Part shown: positions 1-10,892 of the stretch, piece after piece
Layout: each line of letters starts with the position of its first letter
How positions within the stretch are numbered: position 1 is the first letter of the stretch
From: Promicromonosporaceae bacterium
GTDB taxonomy: Bacteria > Actinomycetota > Actinomycetes > Actinomycetales > Cellulomonadaceae
Assembly: GCA_009783295.1 (NCBI GenBank)
Contig: WRHK01000031.1
Location: 1 to 45,109, forward strand
Reading direction: 5' to 3'
Length of the DNA: 45,109 nt
The notes under the pieces: generated by a model
What the model was told of the DNA's origin: nothing
What the model saw: the letters and a program-made list of their open reading frames with translations, nothing else
Databases searched by the model: none
Program-made: the position numbers and the translations under genes

Positions 1-474
1 AAGAAGCGCTTCGCCTACCCGCCCAACCTCGTAGTGGTCGACGGCGGCCCGCCCCAGGTCGCGGCGGCCCAGCGGGCGCTCGACGAGCTCGGCGTCACCG
101 ACGTCGCGCTGTGCGGCCTGGCCAAGCGGCTCGAGGAGGTCTGGGTGCCCGGCGAGGACTACCCGGTGATCCTGGAGCGCGCCTCCGAGGGCCTGTACCT
201 GCTGCAACGCGTCCGCGACGAGGCCCACCGCTTCGCCATCACCCAGCACCGCACGCGCCGCAGCAAGGGCATGACGGTCTCCGTGCTCGACGGCGTGCCC
301 GGCCTCGGCCCGGCCCGCCAGAAGGCCCTGCTCACCCACTTCGGCTCCGTCAAGCGCCTCAAGGCGGCGAGCGTCGAGGAGATCGCGACGGTGCGCGGCA
401 TGGGCGACACCACGGCCGCCGCCGTCGTGGCCGCCCTTCATCCGGCCGACCCGGCTGGCATGCTGGACGCATGA
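1..474 (+). CDS. uvrC: Excinuclease ABC subunit C, C-terminal part (5' end outside window)
   Basis: This is the C-terminal 157 residues of UvrC, the dual-incision nuclease of nucleotide excision repair. The open frame runs in from base 1, so the start lies upstream. The RNase H-like endonuclease core is visible as [10 protein letters not shown] near the beginning; its Asp belongs to the 5'-incision site. The tandem helix-hairpin-helix DNA-binding module follows at about 290-410, with [13 protein letters not shown] and [12 protein letters not shown]. The stop codon overlaps the start of rapZ (ATGA), indicating translational coupling. The order uvrC-rapZ-yvcK-whiA is the classic actinobacterial and firmicute arrangement, which supports the assignment. 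Confidence 0.97.
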   Translation, partial: KKRFAYPPNLVVVDGGPPQVAAAQRALDELGVTDVALCGLAKRLEEVWVPGEDYPVILERASEGLYLLQRVRDEAHRFAITQHRTRRSKGMTVSVLDGVPGLGPARQKALLTHFGSVKRLKAASVEEIATVRGMGDTTAAAVVAALHPADPAGMLDA

Positions 475-1409
475 CGGACCCGACGAACCCGTTCACGGTC
501 CCCACCGGGATCCCCGCGGTCGAGGCCGCCACCCCCGCGCCCCAGGGCGTGGAGCCGGAGGTGCTGGTCATCACCGGCATGTCCGGGGCAGGCAAGACGC
601 GCGCCGCGAGCGTCCTGGAGGACCTCGACTGGTTCGTGGTCGACAACCTGCCGCCCGCGATGATCGTGCCGCTGGTCGACCTGATGACGCGGGCGGGCTC
701 GTCCGTCGAGCGGCTCGGCGTCGTGGTCGACGTGCGCGGGCGGCACTACTTCGACGACCTCGACGGCGCCCTCGAGCACCTGCGCTCCGCGGGCGTGCCG
801 TACCGGATCATCTACCTCGACGCCTCCGACGAGGAGCTCGTGCGCCGCTTCGAGGCCGTGCGCCGCCCGCACCCGCTGCAGGGCGACGGCCGCATCCTCG
901 ACGGCATCGGCGCCGAGCGGCGCGTGCTCGCCGCCATCGCCGAGCGCGCCGACACCGTCATCGACACCACCACGCTCTCGGTGCACGACCTCGCGCGCGA
1001 GGTCCGCGCCACCGTCGCCGACGGCGCCCCCGAGGTGCTGCGCATCAACATCGTCGCGTTCGGCTTCAAGTACGGCCTGCCGCTCGACGCCGACCACGTC
1101 GTCGACGTGCGGTTCCTCGCCAACCCGTACTGGATCGGGGAGCTGCGCCACCTGACCGGCCGCGACGCCCCCGTCCGCGACTACGTGCTCTCCCGCCCCG
1201 GGGCGCGCGTGTTCGTGGAGCGGTACGTGGCCGCCCTCGAACCCGTGCTCACGGGCTACCTCCACGAGGAGAAGCGCTACGCGACCATCGCCGTCGGGTG
1301 CACCGGTGGCAAGCACCGCTCCGTCGCGATCGCCGAGGAGATCGCCCGGAAGCTGCGCGACCAGGGCCTGCGCGTCAGCGTCAGCGCCCGCGACCTCGGC
1401 AAGGAGTAG
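471..1409 (+). CDS. rapZ: RNase adapter protein RapZ (YvcJ family nucleotide-binding protein)
   Basis: The protein has 312 residues and is a P-loop nucleotide-binding protein that in E. coli controls amino-sugar metabolism by guiding RNase E to small RNAs; its actinobacterial role is less clear. The Walker A motif GMSGAGKT lies at residues 36-43. The C-terminal RapZ domain shows FGFKYGLP and [10 protein letters not shown], both highly conserved in the family. The open frame extends further upstream, but the ATG at 471 was chosen because it overlaps the uvrC stop by 4 bases and gives the usual family length. The gene lies 3 bases before yvcK, so the two are probably co-transcribed. Confidence 0.96.
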   Translation: MTDPTNPFTVPTGIPAVEAATPAPQGVEPEVLVITGMSGAGKTRAASVLEDLDWFVVDNLPPAMIVPLVDLMTRAGSSVERLGVVVDVRGRHYFDDLDGALEHLRSAGVPYRIIYLDASDEELVRRFEAVRRPHPLQGDGRILDGIGAERRVLAAIAERADTVIDTTTLSVHDLAREVRATVADGAPEVLRINIVAFGFKYGLPLDADHVVDVRFLANPYWIGELRHLTGRDAPVRDYVLSRPGARVFVERYVAALEPVLTGYLHEEKRYATIAVGCTGGKHRSVAIAEEIARKLRDQGLRVSVSARDLGKE

Positions 1410-1412
1410 CGA

Positions 1413-2372
1413 GTGGCGGTCCCGTCCAACAAGCCCGCTGTCGTCGCCCTCGGCGGCGGGCACGGGCTCTCCGCGAGCCTGCGCGCCCTGCGGCACGTCT
1501 CCGACCGGCTCACCGCCGTCTGCACGGTGGCCGACGACGGCGGCTCGTCCGGCCGGCTGCGCGAGGAGCTCGGCGTGCTGCCGCCCGGCGACCTGCGCAT
1601 GGCGCTCGCGGCCCTCACGGACGACTCCGACTGGGGCCGCACGTGGTCGGCGGTGCTCCAGCACCGGTTTGCCAGCGAGGGGCCGCTCGACAAGCACGCG
1701 GTGGGGAACCTGCTGATCACGGCCCTGTGGGAGCTGCTCGGCGACCCGGTGACGGGCCTGGACTGGGTGGCCCGCCTGCTCGGAGCGCGCGGCCGCGTGC
1801 TGCCGATGGCGGCCGTGCCGCTGGTGGTGGAGGCCGACGTGCGCGGGGCGGACAACTCGCTGCAGACCGTGGTGGGCCAGGTGAACGTCGCGACGGCGCA
1901 GGGCCGCATCGAGCAGCTGCGCGTGCTGCCTCACGACCCGCCGGCGTGCGACGAGGCGGTCGCCGCGGTGCGCGCCGCCGACTGGGTGGTGCTGGGCCCC
2001 GGGTCCTGGTACTCGTCGGTGCTCGTGCACCTGCTGGTGCCACGCCTGGCGCAGGCGCTCCACGAGACGACGGCGCGCCGCTGCGTCACGCTCAACCTGT
2101 CGCCCGACGCCGAGACGTCGGGCCTGACGGCGGTGGACCTGCTGGACGTGCTGCACAAGCACGCGCCGGCGCTGCGCATCGACGTGGTGCTCGCCGACCC
2201 GTCCGCGGTCGAGGACGTCGACGAGGCCGAGCGTGCCGCGGAGTCGCTGGGGGCGCGACTGGTGATGCGTCAGGTCGCGCTGGGCGACGGCACGGCCCAG
2301 CACGACGCCCTGCGGCTCGCGGCCGCGTATCGGGACGTGTTCGACGGCGTGATCGGCGACGTCGCGGGGTAG
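1413..2372 (+). CDS. yvcK: Gluconeogenesis factor YvcK / CofD-like protein
   Basis: The protein has 319 residues and belongs to the YvcK/CofD-like family. In Bacillus and Mycobacterium (CuvA) these proteins are needed for growth on gluconeogenic substrates and for normal cell-wall synthesis; they bind UDP-sugars. The nucleotide-binding start [13 protein letters not shown] is at residues 14-26, followed by [12 protein letters not shown], a family signature. [10 protein letters not shown] in the second half is also conserved. It starts with GTG after a GGAGTAG stretch and follows rapZ by 3 bases. It lacks the signatures that would make it the F420 enzyme CofD itself. Confidence 0.94.
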   Translation: MAVPSNKPAVVALGGGHGLSASLRALRHVSDRLTAVCTVADDGGSSGRLREELGVLPPGDLRMALAALTDDSDWGRTWSAVLQHRFASEGPLDKHAVGNLLITALWELLGDPVTGLDWVARLLGARGRVLPMAAVPLVVEADVRGADNSLQTVVGQVNVATAQGRIEQLRVLPHDPPACDEAVAAVRAADWVVLGPGSWYSSVLVHLLVPRLAQALHETTARRCVTLNLSPDAETSGLTAVDLLDVLHKHAPALRIDVVLADPSAVEDVDEAERAAESLGARLVMRQVALGDGTAQHDALRLAAAYRDVFDGVIGDVAG

Positions 2373-2455
2373 TCCGGGGACCACCCGGCGCCCGCACGAG
2401 CAGCACGACACGCCGGTGCATTTTCGCCGCGACACGCCGTGGCAGGATGTCCGCC

Positions 2456-3436
2456 ATGGCGCTCACCGCACAGGTCAAGGAAGAGCTCGCGCGGCTGCGC
2501 GTGACCCGCACGTCGTGCCGCAAGGCCGAGGTGTCCTCGATGCTCCGCTTCTCGGGCGGGCTGCACATCATCTCGGGTCGCGTGGTGGTCGAGGCGGAGC
2601 TGGACACCGAGTCCGTCGCCGCCCGCCTGCGCGTCGCGATCACGGAGCTCTACGGGCAGCAGAGCGACCTCATCGTGGTGCAGGCCGGCGGCCTGCGGAA
2701 GAACAACCGCTACGTGGTGCGCGTGGTCCGCGAGGGGGAGTCCCTGGCCCGGCAGACGGGCCTGCTGGACCTGCGCGGTCGCCCCGTGCGCGGCCTGTCG
2801 CCCGACGTCGTGTCGGCGGGCGTGCAGGAGGCCGAGGCCGTGTGGCGCGGGGCGTTCCTGGCGCACGGCTCGCTCACCGAGCCGGGGCGCTCGATGGCCC
2901 TGGAGATCACGTGCCCCGGCCCGGAGGCGGCGCTCGCCCTCGTGGGCGCGGCGCGGCGCCTGGGCGTGCACGGCAAGTCCCGCGAGGTGCGCGGCGTGGA
3001 CCGCGTCGTCGTGCGCGACGGCGAGGCGATCGGCGAGATGCTGCGCCGCATGGGCGCCACCACGACCCTCGACATCTGGGAGGAGCGCCGCGCACGCCGC
3101 GAGGTGCGCGGCACCGCCAACCGCCTGGCCAACTTCGACGACGCGAACCTGCGCCGCTCGGCGCGGGCGGCCGTCGCCGCCGGGGCGCGCGTGCAGCGGG
3201 CGTTCGAGATCCTGGGCGACGAGGTGCCCGACCACCTGCGGCAGGCGGGCGAGCTGCGCCTCGCGCACAAGCAGGCGTCCCTGGAGGAGCTGGGCCAGCT
3301 CGCCGAGCCGCCGCTGTCCAAGGACGCCGTCGCCGGGCGCATCCGGCGGCTGCTCTCGACGGCCGACAAGCGGGCCATCGAGCTGGGCATCCCGGACACC
3401 GAGGCGGACCTCAGCCCCGACCTGCTGGACCTGTGA
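2456..3436 (+). CDS. whiA: DNA-binding protein WhiA
   Basis: WhiA is a 326-residue regulator combining a degenerate LAGLIDADG homing-endonuclease fold (N-terminal two thirds) with a C-terminal helix-turn-helix. In Streptomyces it acts with WhiB on sporulation septation, and in other actinobacteria and firmicutes on cell division. Diagnostic stretches are [47 protein letters not shown] and [13 protein letters not shown], the last within the HTH. ATG 2456 was chosen over ATG 2447 because the AGG at 2444-2446 then sits at ribosome-binding distance and the protein begins [10 protein letters not shown] as homologues do. It follows yvcK by 83 bases. Confidence 0.97.
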   Translation: MALTAQVKEELARLRVTRTSCRKAEVSSMLRFSGGLHIISGRVVVEAELDTESVAARLRVAITELYGQQSDLIVVQAGGLRKNNRYVVRVVREGESLARQTGLLDLRGRPVRGLSPDVVSAGVQEAEAVWRGAFLAHGSLTEPGRSMALEITCPGPEAALALVGAARRLGVHGKSREVRGVDRVVVRDGEAIGEMLRRMGATTTLDIWEERRARREVRGTANRLANFDDANLRRSARAAVAAGARVQRAFEILGDEVPDHLRQAGELRLAHKQASLEELGQLAEPPLSKDAVAGRIRRLLSTADKRAIELGIPDTEADLSPDLLDL

Positions 3437-4692
<1,256 letters not shown>

Positions 4693-4716
4693 CTTCCGCG
4701 TAGCTCAGCGTGAACC

Positions 4717-4782
4717 GAAGGCCGCGTGCGGTTTCGACAAGCTCAACCGGCCGGTTGAGCTTGTCGGAACCCCGCGGCCTTC
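4717..4782. repeat. Long palindromic intergenic repeat / bidirectional terminator between gap and pgk
   Basis: A 10-bp outer stem (4717-4726 with 4773-4782) encloses a near-perfect inner palindrome centred between 4750 and 4751, with GACAAGCTCAACCGG on the left arm and its complement on the right. A 2-base bulge offsets the two stems. The core resembles intergenic palindromes I have seen in several Micrococcales genomes (from memory). It could terminate gap transcripts, stabilise them, or be a REP-like element; no T-run follows. Confidence 0.7.
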
Positions 4783-4831
4783 GTCGTTCGTGCCCCCTGA
4801 CCCGTTCCACCCCCACATCGATGGAGTCACT

Positions 4832-6043
4832 GTGAAGACCATCGCCACGCTCGGCGACCTCACTGGCAAGAAGGTGCTCGTCCGCTCGGACTTCAACGTC
4901 CCGCTCAAGGACGGCGTGATCACGGACGACGGCCGCATCCGCGCCGCCCTGCCGACGCTCAACGCGCTGCTCGACGCCGGCGCCGCCGTGATCGTCACCG
5001 CGCACCTGGGCCGCCCGAAGCCGGTCGACGGCTTCACCTTCGAGGAGAAGTTCTCGCTCGCCCCCGCCGCCGCCCGCCTGGGCGAGCTGCTCGGCAAGGA
5101 CGTCAAGCTGGCCTCGGACCTCACCGGCCCGTCCGCCCAGGAGACCGTCGCCGCCCTGCAGCCCGGCGACGTCGCGATGCTGGAGAACGTGCGCTTCGAC
5201 CCGCGAGAGACGTCGAAGGTCGACGCCGACCGCCAGGCCGAGGCCGCCGAGCTCGCCGCCCTCGCCGACGTGTTCGTGTCCGACGGCTTCGGCGTCGTGC
5301 ACCGCAAGCAGGCGTCGGTCTACGACATCGCCCAGCTGCTGCCCTCCGCGGCCGGCACGCTCGTGCACAAGGAGGTCGAGTCGCTCTCGCGCGCGACGAC
5401 CGACCCCGAGCGCCCCTACGTCGTCGTCCTCGGCGGCTCGAAGGTCTCGGACAAGCTCGGCGTCATCTCCAACCTGATCGAGAAGGCCGACCGCCTGCTC
5501 ATCGGCGGCGGCATGATGTTCACCTTCCTCAAGGCCCAGGGCCACGAGGTCGGCACGTCGCTTCTCGAGGCCGACCAGATCGACACCGTCAAGGGCTACC
5601 TCGCCCGCGCCGCCGAGCGTGGCGTCGAGATCGTCCTGCCGGTCGACGTCGTCGTCGCCGACTCGTTCGACGCCCCCGCCCCTGCCGGCGTCGTCGCCGC
5701 CGACGCGATCCCCGCCGACAAGATCGGCCTGGACATCGGCCCCGCCTCGGGCGAGCTCTTCGCCGCGAAGCTGGCCGACGCCAAGACCATCGCCTGGAAC
5801 GGCCCGATGGGCGTCTTCGAGCGTCCCGAGTACGCGGCCGGCACCAAGGCCGTCGCCGAGGGCATCATCGCGGCCACCGCGAACGGCGCGTTCTCGATCG
5901 TCGGCGGCGGCGACTCGGCTGCGGCCGTGCGCATCCTCGGCCTGGACGAGGACGGCTTCTCGCACATCTCGACCGGTGGCGGCGCCTCCCTCGAGCTCCT
6001 CGAGGGCAAGACGCTCCCCGGCATCGCCGTCCTGGAGGGTTGA
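4832..6043 (+). CDS. pgk: Phosphoglycerate kinase
   Basis: The enzyme transfers phosphate from 1,3-bisphosphoglycerate to ADP, giving ATP and 3-phosphoglycerate. It has 403 residues. Landmarks are VRSDFNVPL near residue 20, TAHLGRPK near 55, [13 protein letters not shown] near 205, and the nucleotide-binding glycine loop GGGDSAAAV near 360. The start is GTG 4832, preceded by GGAG at 4822-4825; an in-frame upstream ATG at 4790 would add 14 non-conserved residues. tpiA follows 5 bases after the stop, so the two are probably one transcript. Confidence 0.98.
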   Translation: MKTIATLGDLTGKKVLVRSDFNVPLKDGVITDDGRIRAALPTLNALLDAGAAVIVTAHLGRPKPVDGFTFEEKFSLAPAAARLGELLGKDVKLASDLTGPSAQETVAALQPGDVAMLENVRFDPRETSKVDADRQAEAAELAALADVFVSDGFGVVHRKQASVYDIAQLLPSAAGTLVHKEVESLSRATTDPERPYVVVLGGSKVSDKLGVISNLIEKADRLLIGGGMMFTFLKAQGHEVGTSLLEADQIDTVKGYLARAAERGVEIVLPVDVVVADSFDAPAPAGVVAADAIPADKIGLDIGPASGELFAAKLADAKTIAWNGPMGVFERPEYAAGTKAVAEGIIAATANGAFSIVGGGDSAAAVRILGLDEDGFSHISTGGGASLELLEGKTLPGIAVLEG

Positions 6044-6048
6044 GAGAC

Positions 6049-6834
6049 ATGTCGAACCGCACCCCGCTGATGGCGGGCAACTGGAAGATGAACCTGGACC
6101 ACCAGGAGGCCATCGCCACCGTCCAGAAGCTCGCCTGGACGCTCAAGGACGCCAAGCACGACTACTCCTCGGTCGAGGTCGTCGTCTGCGCGCCGTTCAC
6201 CGACCTGCGCTCCGTCCAGACCCTGGTCGACGGCGACAAGCTCGAGGTCAAGTACGCCGCCCAGGACGTCTCGAAGCACGAGTCGGGCGCCTACACGGGT
6301 GAGATCTCGGCGTCGATGCTGTCGAAGCTCGGCTGCTCGTACGTCGTCATCGGCCACTCGGAGCGTCGTGAGTACCACCACGAGTCCGACGAGCTGATCA
6401 ACGACAAGGTCCGCGCCGCGTTCGGCAAGGGCGTCACGCCGATCCTGTGCGTGGGCGAGGGCCTGGAGATCCGCAAGGCGGGCGAGCACGTGGCCCACAC
6501 GCTCGCGCAGGTCGAGGCCGGCCTGGCCGACGTCTCGAAGGAGCAGGCCAAGCAGGTCGTCATCGCCTACGAGCCCGTCTGGGCCATCGGCACCGGCGAG
6601 GTCGCCACCCCCGAGGACGCGCAGGAGGTCTGCGGTGCCATCCGCCGCCTGCTCGCCGAGGTGTACGACGACGAGGTCGCCGCGGCGACCCGCGTGCTGT
6701 ACGGCGGCTCGGTGAAGTCGTCGAACGTCGCCGACATCATGGCGAAGCCCGACGTCGACGGCGCCCTCGTGGGCGGTGCGAGCCTCGACCCCGAGGAGTT
6801 CGCCAAGATCGCGCGATTCCAGTCGCACGCCTGA
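6049..6834 (+). CDS. tpiA: Triose-phosphate isomerase
   Basis: This TIM-barrel enzyme interconverts dihydroxyacetone phosphate and glyceraldehyde-3-phosphate. It has 261 residues. Catalytic residues are all visible: Lys in GNWKMN (residues 10-15), His in IGHSERR, and Glu in [11 protein letters not shown], followed by the phosphate-gripping YGGSVK. An upstream TTG (6040) overlaps pgk, but ATG 6049 gives the conserved [15 protein letters not shown] beginning and has GGAGGG at 6034-6039. It lies directly behind pgk and ahead of secG. Confidence 0.97.
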   Translation: MSNRTPLMAGNWKMNLDHQEAIATVQKLAWTLKDAKHDYSSVEVVVCAPFTDLRSVQTLVDGDKLEVKYAAQDVSKHESGAYTGEISASMLSKLGCSYVVIGHSERREYHHESDELINDKVRAAFGKGVTPILCVGEGLEIRKAGEHVAHTLAQVEAGLADVSKEQAKQVVIAYEPVWAIGTGEVATPEDAQEVCGAIRRLLAEVYDDEVAAATRVLYGGSVKSSNVADIMAKPDVDGALVGGASLDPEEFAKIARFQSHA

Positions 6835-6927
6835 CGAACCCCGCTACACGATCACGACGCGACGTGTGCCCCTCGGGGCGGCCGCCCGGGAGCATCCCGG
6901 CGTTCGCCTCGGGGGGCGCGCGTCGCC

Positions 6928-6933
6928 TAGGCT
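6928..6933 (+). promoter_or_regulatory. Probable -10 box (TAGGCT) for secG
   Basis: TAGGCT lies 8 bases before the secG ATG, a spacing that would give a very short leader. A GGAG at 6933-6936 overlaps it, so ribosome binding on a longer transcript from tpiA is equally possible. No clear -35 is seen. Confidence 0.4.
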
Positions 6934-6940
6934 GGAGACC

Positions 6941-7183
6941 ATGGACGTCCTGCGCATCATCCTCCAGGTCCTGCTGGTCATCACCAGCGGGTTCCTCACC
7001 CTGCTGATCCTCCTGCACAAGGGCAAGGGCGGCGGCCTGTCCGACATGTTCGGCGGCGGCATCTCCGCGGGGGCCGGCAGCTCCGGTGTCGCGGAGCGCA
7101 ACCTCAACCGCATCACCATCTCTTTCGGCATCGTCTGGGCCGTTGTCATCGTGCTCCTGGGACTCATTCAGAAGCTCGGCTGA
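6941..7183 (+). CDS. secG: Preprotein translocase subunit SecG
   Basis: This is an 80-residue inner-membrane protein of the SecYEG translocon. Two membrane segments are seen, about residues 3-23 (ILQVLLVITSGFLTLLILL) and 55-75. They are joined by the glycine-rich cytoplasmic loop HKGKGGGLSDMFGGG, which is diagnostic for SecG. The start ATG 6941 gives the usual MDVLRI beginning. Its position directly after tpiA is standard in actinobacteria. Confidence 0.95.
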   Translation: MDVLRIILQVLLVITSGFLTLLILLHKGKGGGLSDMFGGGISAGAGSSGVAERNLNRITISFGIVWAVVIVLLGLIQKLG

Positions 7184-7196
7184 GACCGGGTACGCT
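7167..7196 (+). promoter_or_regulatory. Probable promoter of rbpA
   Basis: A TTCAGA (-35 like) at 7167-7172 and TACGCT (-10) at 7191-7196 are separated by 18 bases. The start codon of rbpA lies about 55 bases downstream, leaving a short leader. The -35 element lies inside the 3' end of secG. Confidence 0.4.
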
Positions 7197-7252
7197 CGGG
7201 CACTGGTCGTCGGCATCGACGCTGACGAACAGAGTCGAAGGGTGGAAGATCG

Positions 7253-7609
7253 GTGGCTTCTGCTGGTCATGCGATCCGGGGCTCCCGCGTCGGTGCGGGC
7301 CCGATGGGTGAGTCGGAGCGCGGTGACATCGCTCCCCGCGCTCGCATCTCCTACTGGTGCGCGCACGGGCACGAGACGCAGCCGGCGTTCGCCGTCGGCG
7401 CCGACTTCGAGCCCCCGTCGACGTGGGACTGCCCGCGCTGCGGGTACCCGGCCGGGCTCGACCCGCTGGCACCCCCGCCGCCCGTGCACAACGAGCCCTA
7501 CAAGACGCACCTCGCGTACGTGAAGGAGCGTCGCTCGGACGAGGAGGGCAAGGCCCTGCTGGACGAGGCCTTGGCGGTCCTGCGCCGCCGCCGCGGCGAG
7601 GTCGCCTAG
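7253..7609 (+). CDS. rbpA: RNA polymerase-binding protein RbpA
   Basis: RbpA is an actinobacteria-specific RNA polymerase partner that binds group 1 and 2 sigma factors and stabilises the open promoter complex. The 118-residue product has the core domain with YWCAHGHETQPAFAVGAD and a zinc-binding CPRCG at about residues 62-66. The C-terminal sigma-interacting helix contains YKTHLAYVKERRS. The GTG start at 7253 gives MASAGHAIRGSRVGAGPMG, matching the basic N-terminal tail of the family. The position after secG is common in the phylum. A perfect hairpin terminator follows. Confidence 0.96.
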   Translation: MASAGHAIRGSRVGAGPMGESERGDIAPRARISYWCAHGHETQPAFAVGADFEPPSTWDCPRCGYPAGLDPLAPPPPVHNEPYKTHLAYVKERRSDEEGKALLDEALAVLRRRRGEVA

Positions 7610-7615
7610 AACGAC

Positions 7616-7651
7616 GAAGGCCCCGCCACCCCTGAGGGTGGCGGGGCCTTC
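7616..7651. terminator. Bidirectional terminator between rbpA and pgl
   Basis: A perfect 16-bp stem (7616-7631 with 7636-7651) has a 4-base CTGA loop. It lies between the convergent stops of rbpA and pgl. There is no T-tract, which is usual for actinobacterial hairpin terminators. Confidence 0.85.
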
Positions 7652-7663
7652 GCGTGCCGTCCG

Positions 7664-8413
7664 TCAGGGGGCGTCCGCCGCCGCCGTGTCCAGCAGCCAC
7701 AGGGTGCGCTCCGTGCCCCGGACGCCCGACGCCGGGACGTCCGACGTCGGCTCGCCCGCGAGGGCCGCAGCGGCCTGCTCCGCCTTCTCGGCGCCCGCCG
7801 CGACGACCCACACCTCACGAGCCGCGTTGATGGCCTCGAAGGTCAGGGAGACGCGCTCCGCGGGCGGCTTGGGGGAGCCGTGCACCCCGACCGTCGCGCC
7901 GGTCGCGCCGAGGCCCTCGTGGCCCGGGAACAGCGACGCCACGTGCCCGTCGGGGCCCATGCCCAGCAGCAGCACGTCGAACGCGGGGACCAATGCACCG
8001 TCGTCCGCCTGGGCGAGCAGCTCCGCGGCGTAGGCCGCAGCGGCCTCCTCGGGCGTGCCGACCGTGTCCGGACCGGCGACGGCGTGGACGTGGTCGGCCG
8101 GCAGCCCCGCCGACGCCACGAGGGCGTCGACGAGGGCTGCGCGGGCCTGCGTCTCGTTGCGGTCGGGGTCGCCGACCGGCAGGAACCGCTCGTCGCCCCA
8201 CCACAGGTGCACGCCCGTCCAGTCGACGGCCGCGACCAGGGGGCTGGCCGCCGCGGCGGCCAGCGTCTTGATCCCGACGGTTCCGCCGGTGAGCACCACG
8301 TGCACCGGGCGGCGCACGGACTGCACGTCGAGCAGCCGCGTCAGCAGCCGCGCGGCGGCCGCCTCGGCGAGCACGTCGGTGTCGGGGTGCACCACGACCA
8401 GGCGGTCGGTCAC
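7664..8413 (-). CDS. pgl: 6-phosphogluconolactonase
   Basis: The enzyme hydrolyses 6-phosphogluconolactone to 6-phosphogluconate, the second oxidative pentose phosphate step. It has 249 residues. The glucosamine-isomerase-like fold is marked by VLTGGTVGIKTL, WWGDERFLP and GMGPDGHVASLFPG. The open frame continues far upstream antisense to nothing real; GTG 8413 was chosen because it overlaps the opcA stop as GTGA and gives the usual MTDRLVVVHPD beginning. It is the last gene of the tal-zwf-opcA-pgl operon and is closed by a strong hairpin. Confidence 0.95.
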   Translation of the reverse strand: MTDRLVVVHPDTDVLAEAAAARLLTRLLDVQSVRRPVHVVLTGGTVGIKTLAAAAASPLVAAVDWTGVHLWWGDERFLPVGDPDRNETQARAALVDALVASAGLPADHVHAVAGPDTVGTPEEAAAAYAAELLAQADDGALVPAFDVLLLGMGPDGHVASLFPGHEGLGATGATVGVHGSPKPPAERVSLTFEAINAAREVWVVAAGAEKAEQAAAALAGEPTSDVPASGVRGTERTLWLLDTAAADAP

Positions 8414-9351
8414 GCTGCCCCCTCGGCGGCCTGGGCGTCGACCGACGGCAGGCCCTTGATGAGGGCTTCCTCGTAGATCTCGTCGGGGTCGAGGCGGCGC
8501 AGCTCCTCGATGAGGGCCTCGTTGAGCTTGCGGATCGGCAGGGCGATCCGGCGGTCCGGAGAGCCGGCCTGCGAGATCGTGACGATGCGGCCGTCGGGCC
8601 GGTCGAGCACGATGTCGCCGCCCTTGCGCTGCAGCGTCACGCGCGTGATCGCCGTCGTGCCGGGCTTGTGCACGATCTTCGTCGGGGTGTGCAGGCGGGC
8701 CGTGAGCCAGGCCGCGAGGAGGTCCAGGGACGTGTGCCCCTGCTCGCCCTCGATGACCACGCCGGTCACGGGCTCGAAGGGCGGCTGCTCGACTGCGGCC
8801 GCGAGCAGGCCGCGCCACAGCGTGACGCGGGCCCAGCCCAGGTCGGTGTCGCCCGTCGTGTAGTGCTCCGCGAGCGAGCGGATCATCACCTCGGGGTCGG
8901 CAGACATCACCGAGTCGGTGATGCGGCGCTGCGCGATGCGGCCGATGGGGTGCTCCGCCGGCGTCTGCGGGGCCTCGCGGGGCCACCAGACGACGATCGG
9001 GGCGTCCGGCAGCAGCAGCGGCATCACGACGGCGTCGGGCTGGTCCTGGAGCGGCCCGGAGGCACGCAGGATGACCACCTCGGACGCGCCGGCGTCGCCG
9101 CCCACACGGATCTGTGCGTCGAGCCGCGGGGCGGCGTCGACCGCGCCCGCGGACGCGATCACGAGCACGCGGCTGGGGTGCTCGCGGCTCGCGTCGTTGG
9201 CGGCCTCGACGACCGTCTCGACGTCGGCCTCGTCCGCGAGGATCACCAGGGTGAGCACGCGGCCCAGTGCGACCGCGCCGCCCTCGTCGCGCAGGCGCAC
9301 CAGGCGCTTGTCGACGGCGGTGGTGGTGGTCTCGGGCATGTCGATGATCAT
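8410..9351 (-). CDS. opcA: Glucose-6-phosphate dehydrogenase assembly protein OpcA
   Basis: OpcA is a redox-sensitive partner of glucose-6-phosphate dehydrogenase in cyanobacteria and actinobacteria, where it stabilises or activates Zwf. The product has 313 residues. Family features include the MPETTTTAVDKRLVRLRDE start region, VVWWPREAPQTPAEHPIG in the middle and LDRPDGRIVTI near the C-terminus. ATG 9351 overlaps the zwf stop (ATGA); an internal ATG at 9339 is an alternative start. Its place between zwf and pgl, both with 4-base overlaps, confirms the role. Confidence 0.95.
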   Translation of the reverse strand: MIIDMPETTTTAVDKRLVRLRDEGGAVALGRVLTLVILADEADVETVVEAANDASREHPSRVLVIASAGAVDAAPRLDAQIRVGGDAGASEVVILRASGPLQDQPDAVVMPLLLPDAPIVVWWPREAPQTPAEHPIGRIAQRRITDSVMSADPEVMIRSLAEHYTTGDTDLGWARVTLWRGLLAAAVEQPPFEPVTGVVIEGEQGHTSLDLLAAWLTARLHTPTKIVHKPGTTAITRVTLQRKGGDIVLDRPDGRIVTISQAGSPDRRIALPIRKLNEALIEELRRLDPDEIYEEALIKGLPSVDAQAAEGAA

Positions 9352-10892
9352 CAGGGCCTCCTCCAGGCACGGCCGTCACGGGCCATCATGGTGTCGGCGG
9401 AGGCGGGGCCCCAGGTGCCGGCCGGGTACGTGTCGGGCTTGCCGTGGCGCGCCCAGTAGGCGGTGATCGGGTCGAGGATCTTCCAGGAGAGCTCGACCTC
9501 CTCACGCGTCGGGAAGAGGGGCGGGTCGCCCAGCAGCACGTCGAGGATGAGCCGCTCGTACGCCTCGGGGGAGGACTCGGTGAAGGCGTGGCCGTACCCG
9601 AAGTCCATCGTGACGTCGCGGACCTCCATCGCCGTGCCGGGCACCTTGGCGCCGAACCGGAGCGTGACGCCCTCGTCCGGCTGCACGCGGATGACCAGCG
9701 CGTTGTTGCCCAGCTCGGACGTCAGCGACGACTCGAAGGGCAGGTGCGGCGCCTTCTTGAAGACGACGGCCACCTCGGTGACGCGACGGCCCAGACGCTT
9801 GCCCGTGCGCAGGTAGAACGGCACGCCCGCCCAGCGGCGGTTGTCGATGTCGAGGCGCACCGCGGCGAACGTCTCCGTCGTGGACTCGGGGTTGAACCCC
9901 TCCTCCTCGAGGAAGCCGACGACCTTCTCGCCGCCCTGCCACGCCGCGGTGTACTGGCCGCGGGCGGTGTGGTGGCCCAGGTCGCGGGGGAGGCGCACCG
10001 AGCTGAGCACCTTGATCTTCTCGGCGCGCAGCGCGTTGGCCTCGAAGTTCACGGGCTCCTCCATGGCCACGAGCGCCAGCAGCTGGAGCAGGTGGTTCTG
10101 GATGACGTCGCGGGCCGCGCCGATGCCGTCGTAGTAGCCGGCACGGCCGCCGATGCCGATGTCCTCGGCCATCGTGATCTGGACGTGGTCGACGTAGTTG
10201 TTGTTCCAGATCGGCTCGAACATCTGGTTCGCGAACCGCAGCGCCAGCATGTTCTGGACGGTTTCCTTGCCCAGGTAGTGGTCGATGCGGAACACGGACT
10301 CGGGGTCGAACACCTCGGAGACGACGGCGTCGAGCTGGCGGGCGCTCTCGAGGTCGTGGCCGAACGGCTTCTCGATGACGACGCGGCGCCACGCGCCCTC
10401 CTGCGGCGTCGACAGCCCGTGCTCCTGCAGCTGCTTGACGACCGTCGGGAACGCGCTCGGCGGGATCGACAGGTAGAAGGCGTGGTTGCCGCCGGTGCCC
10501 CGCTCCGCGTCGAGCTTCTCGACGGTGCGGCGCAGCTCGGCGAACGCGGCGTCGTCGTCGAAGGCACCCTGGACGAACCGGATGCCCTCGGCGAGCTGCT
10601 TCCACGTGGCCTCACGGAAGGGGGTGCGGGCGTGCTCGCGCACGGCGTCGTGCACCACCTGGGCGAAGTCCTCGTCGGCCCAGTCGCGGCGCGCGAAGCC
10701 CGTGAGGGCGAAGCCCGGGGGCAGCAGGCCGCGGTTGGCGAGGTCGTAGACGGCGGGCATGAGCTTCTTGCGCGACAGGTCGCCCGTCACGCCGAAGATC
10801 ACGAGGCCGCTCGGGCCCGCGATGCGGGGCAGGCGCAGGTCGCGCGGGTCGCGCAGCGGGTTGTTGTCCGCCGCGATCTTGGCGGGCCTCAC
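9351..10892 (-). CDS. zwf: Glucose-6-phosphate 1-dehydrogenase
   Basis: The enzyme oxidises glucose-6-phosphate to 6-phosphogluconolactone, producing NADPH. It has 513 residues. The nucleotide-binding motif [11 protein letters not shown] lies near residues 34-44 and the substrate/catalytic motif RIDHYLGKE near residue 200, with its catalytic His further on. A longer open frame exists, but GTG 10892 gives the expected N-terminus and overlaps the tal stop by 4 bases (GTGA). It belongs to the tal-zwf-opcA-pgl operon. Confidence 0.97.
   Translation of the reverse strand: MRPAKIAADNNPLRDPRDLRLPRIAGPSGLVIFGVTGDLSRKKLMPAVYDLANRGLLPPGFALTGFARRDWADEDFAQVVHDAVREHARTPFREATWKQLAEGIRFVQGAFDDDAAFAELRRTVEKLDAERGTGGNHAFYLSIPPSAFPTVVKQLQEHGLSTPQEGAWRRVVIEKPFGHDLESARQLDAVVSEVFDPESVFRIDHYLGKETVQNMLALRFANQMFEPIWNNNYVDHVQITMAEDIGIGGRAGYYDGIGAARDVIQNHLLQLLALVAMEEPVNFEANALRAEKIKVLSSVRLPRDLGHHTARGQYTAAWQGGEKVVGFLEEEGFNPESTTETFAAVRLDIDNRRWAGVPFYLRTGKRLGRRVTEVAVVFKKAPHLPFESSLTSELGNNALVIRVQPDEGVTLRFGAKVPGTAMEVRDVTMDFGYGHAFTESSPEAYERLILDVLLGDPPLFPTREEVELSWKILDPITAYWARHGKPDTYPAGTWGPASADTMMARDGRAWRRP

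Noticed and set aside
438-2435. Long minus-strand open frame of 665 codons opposite rapZ and yvcK
   Set aside because: It is the complement of two well-supported genes; composition is His/Arg/Gly-rich without any recognisable domain, typical of shadow frames at very high GC.
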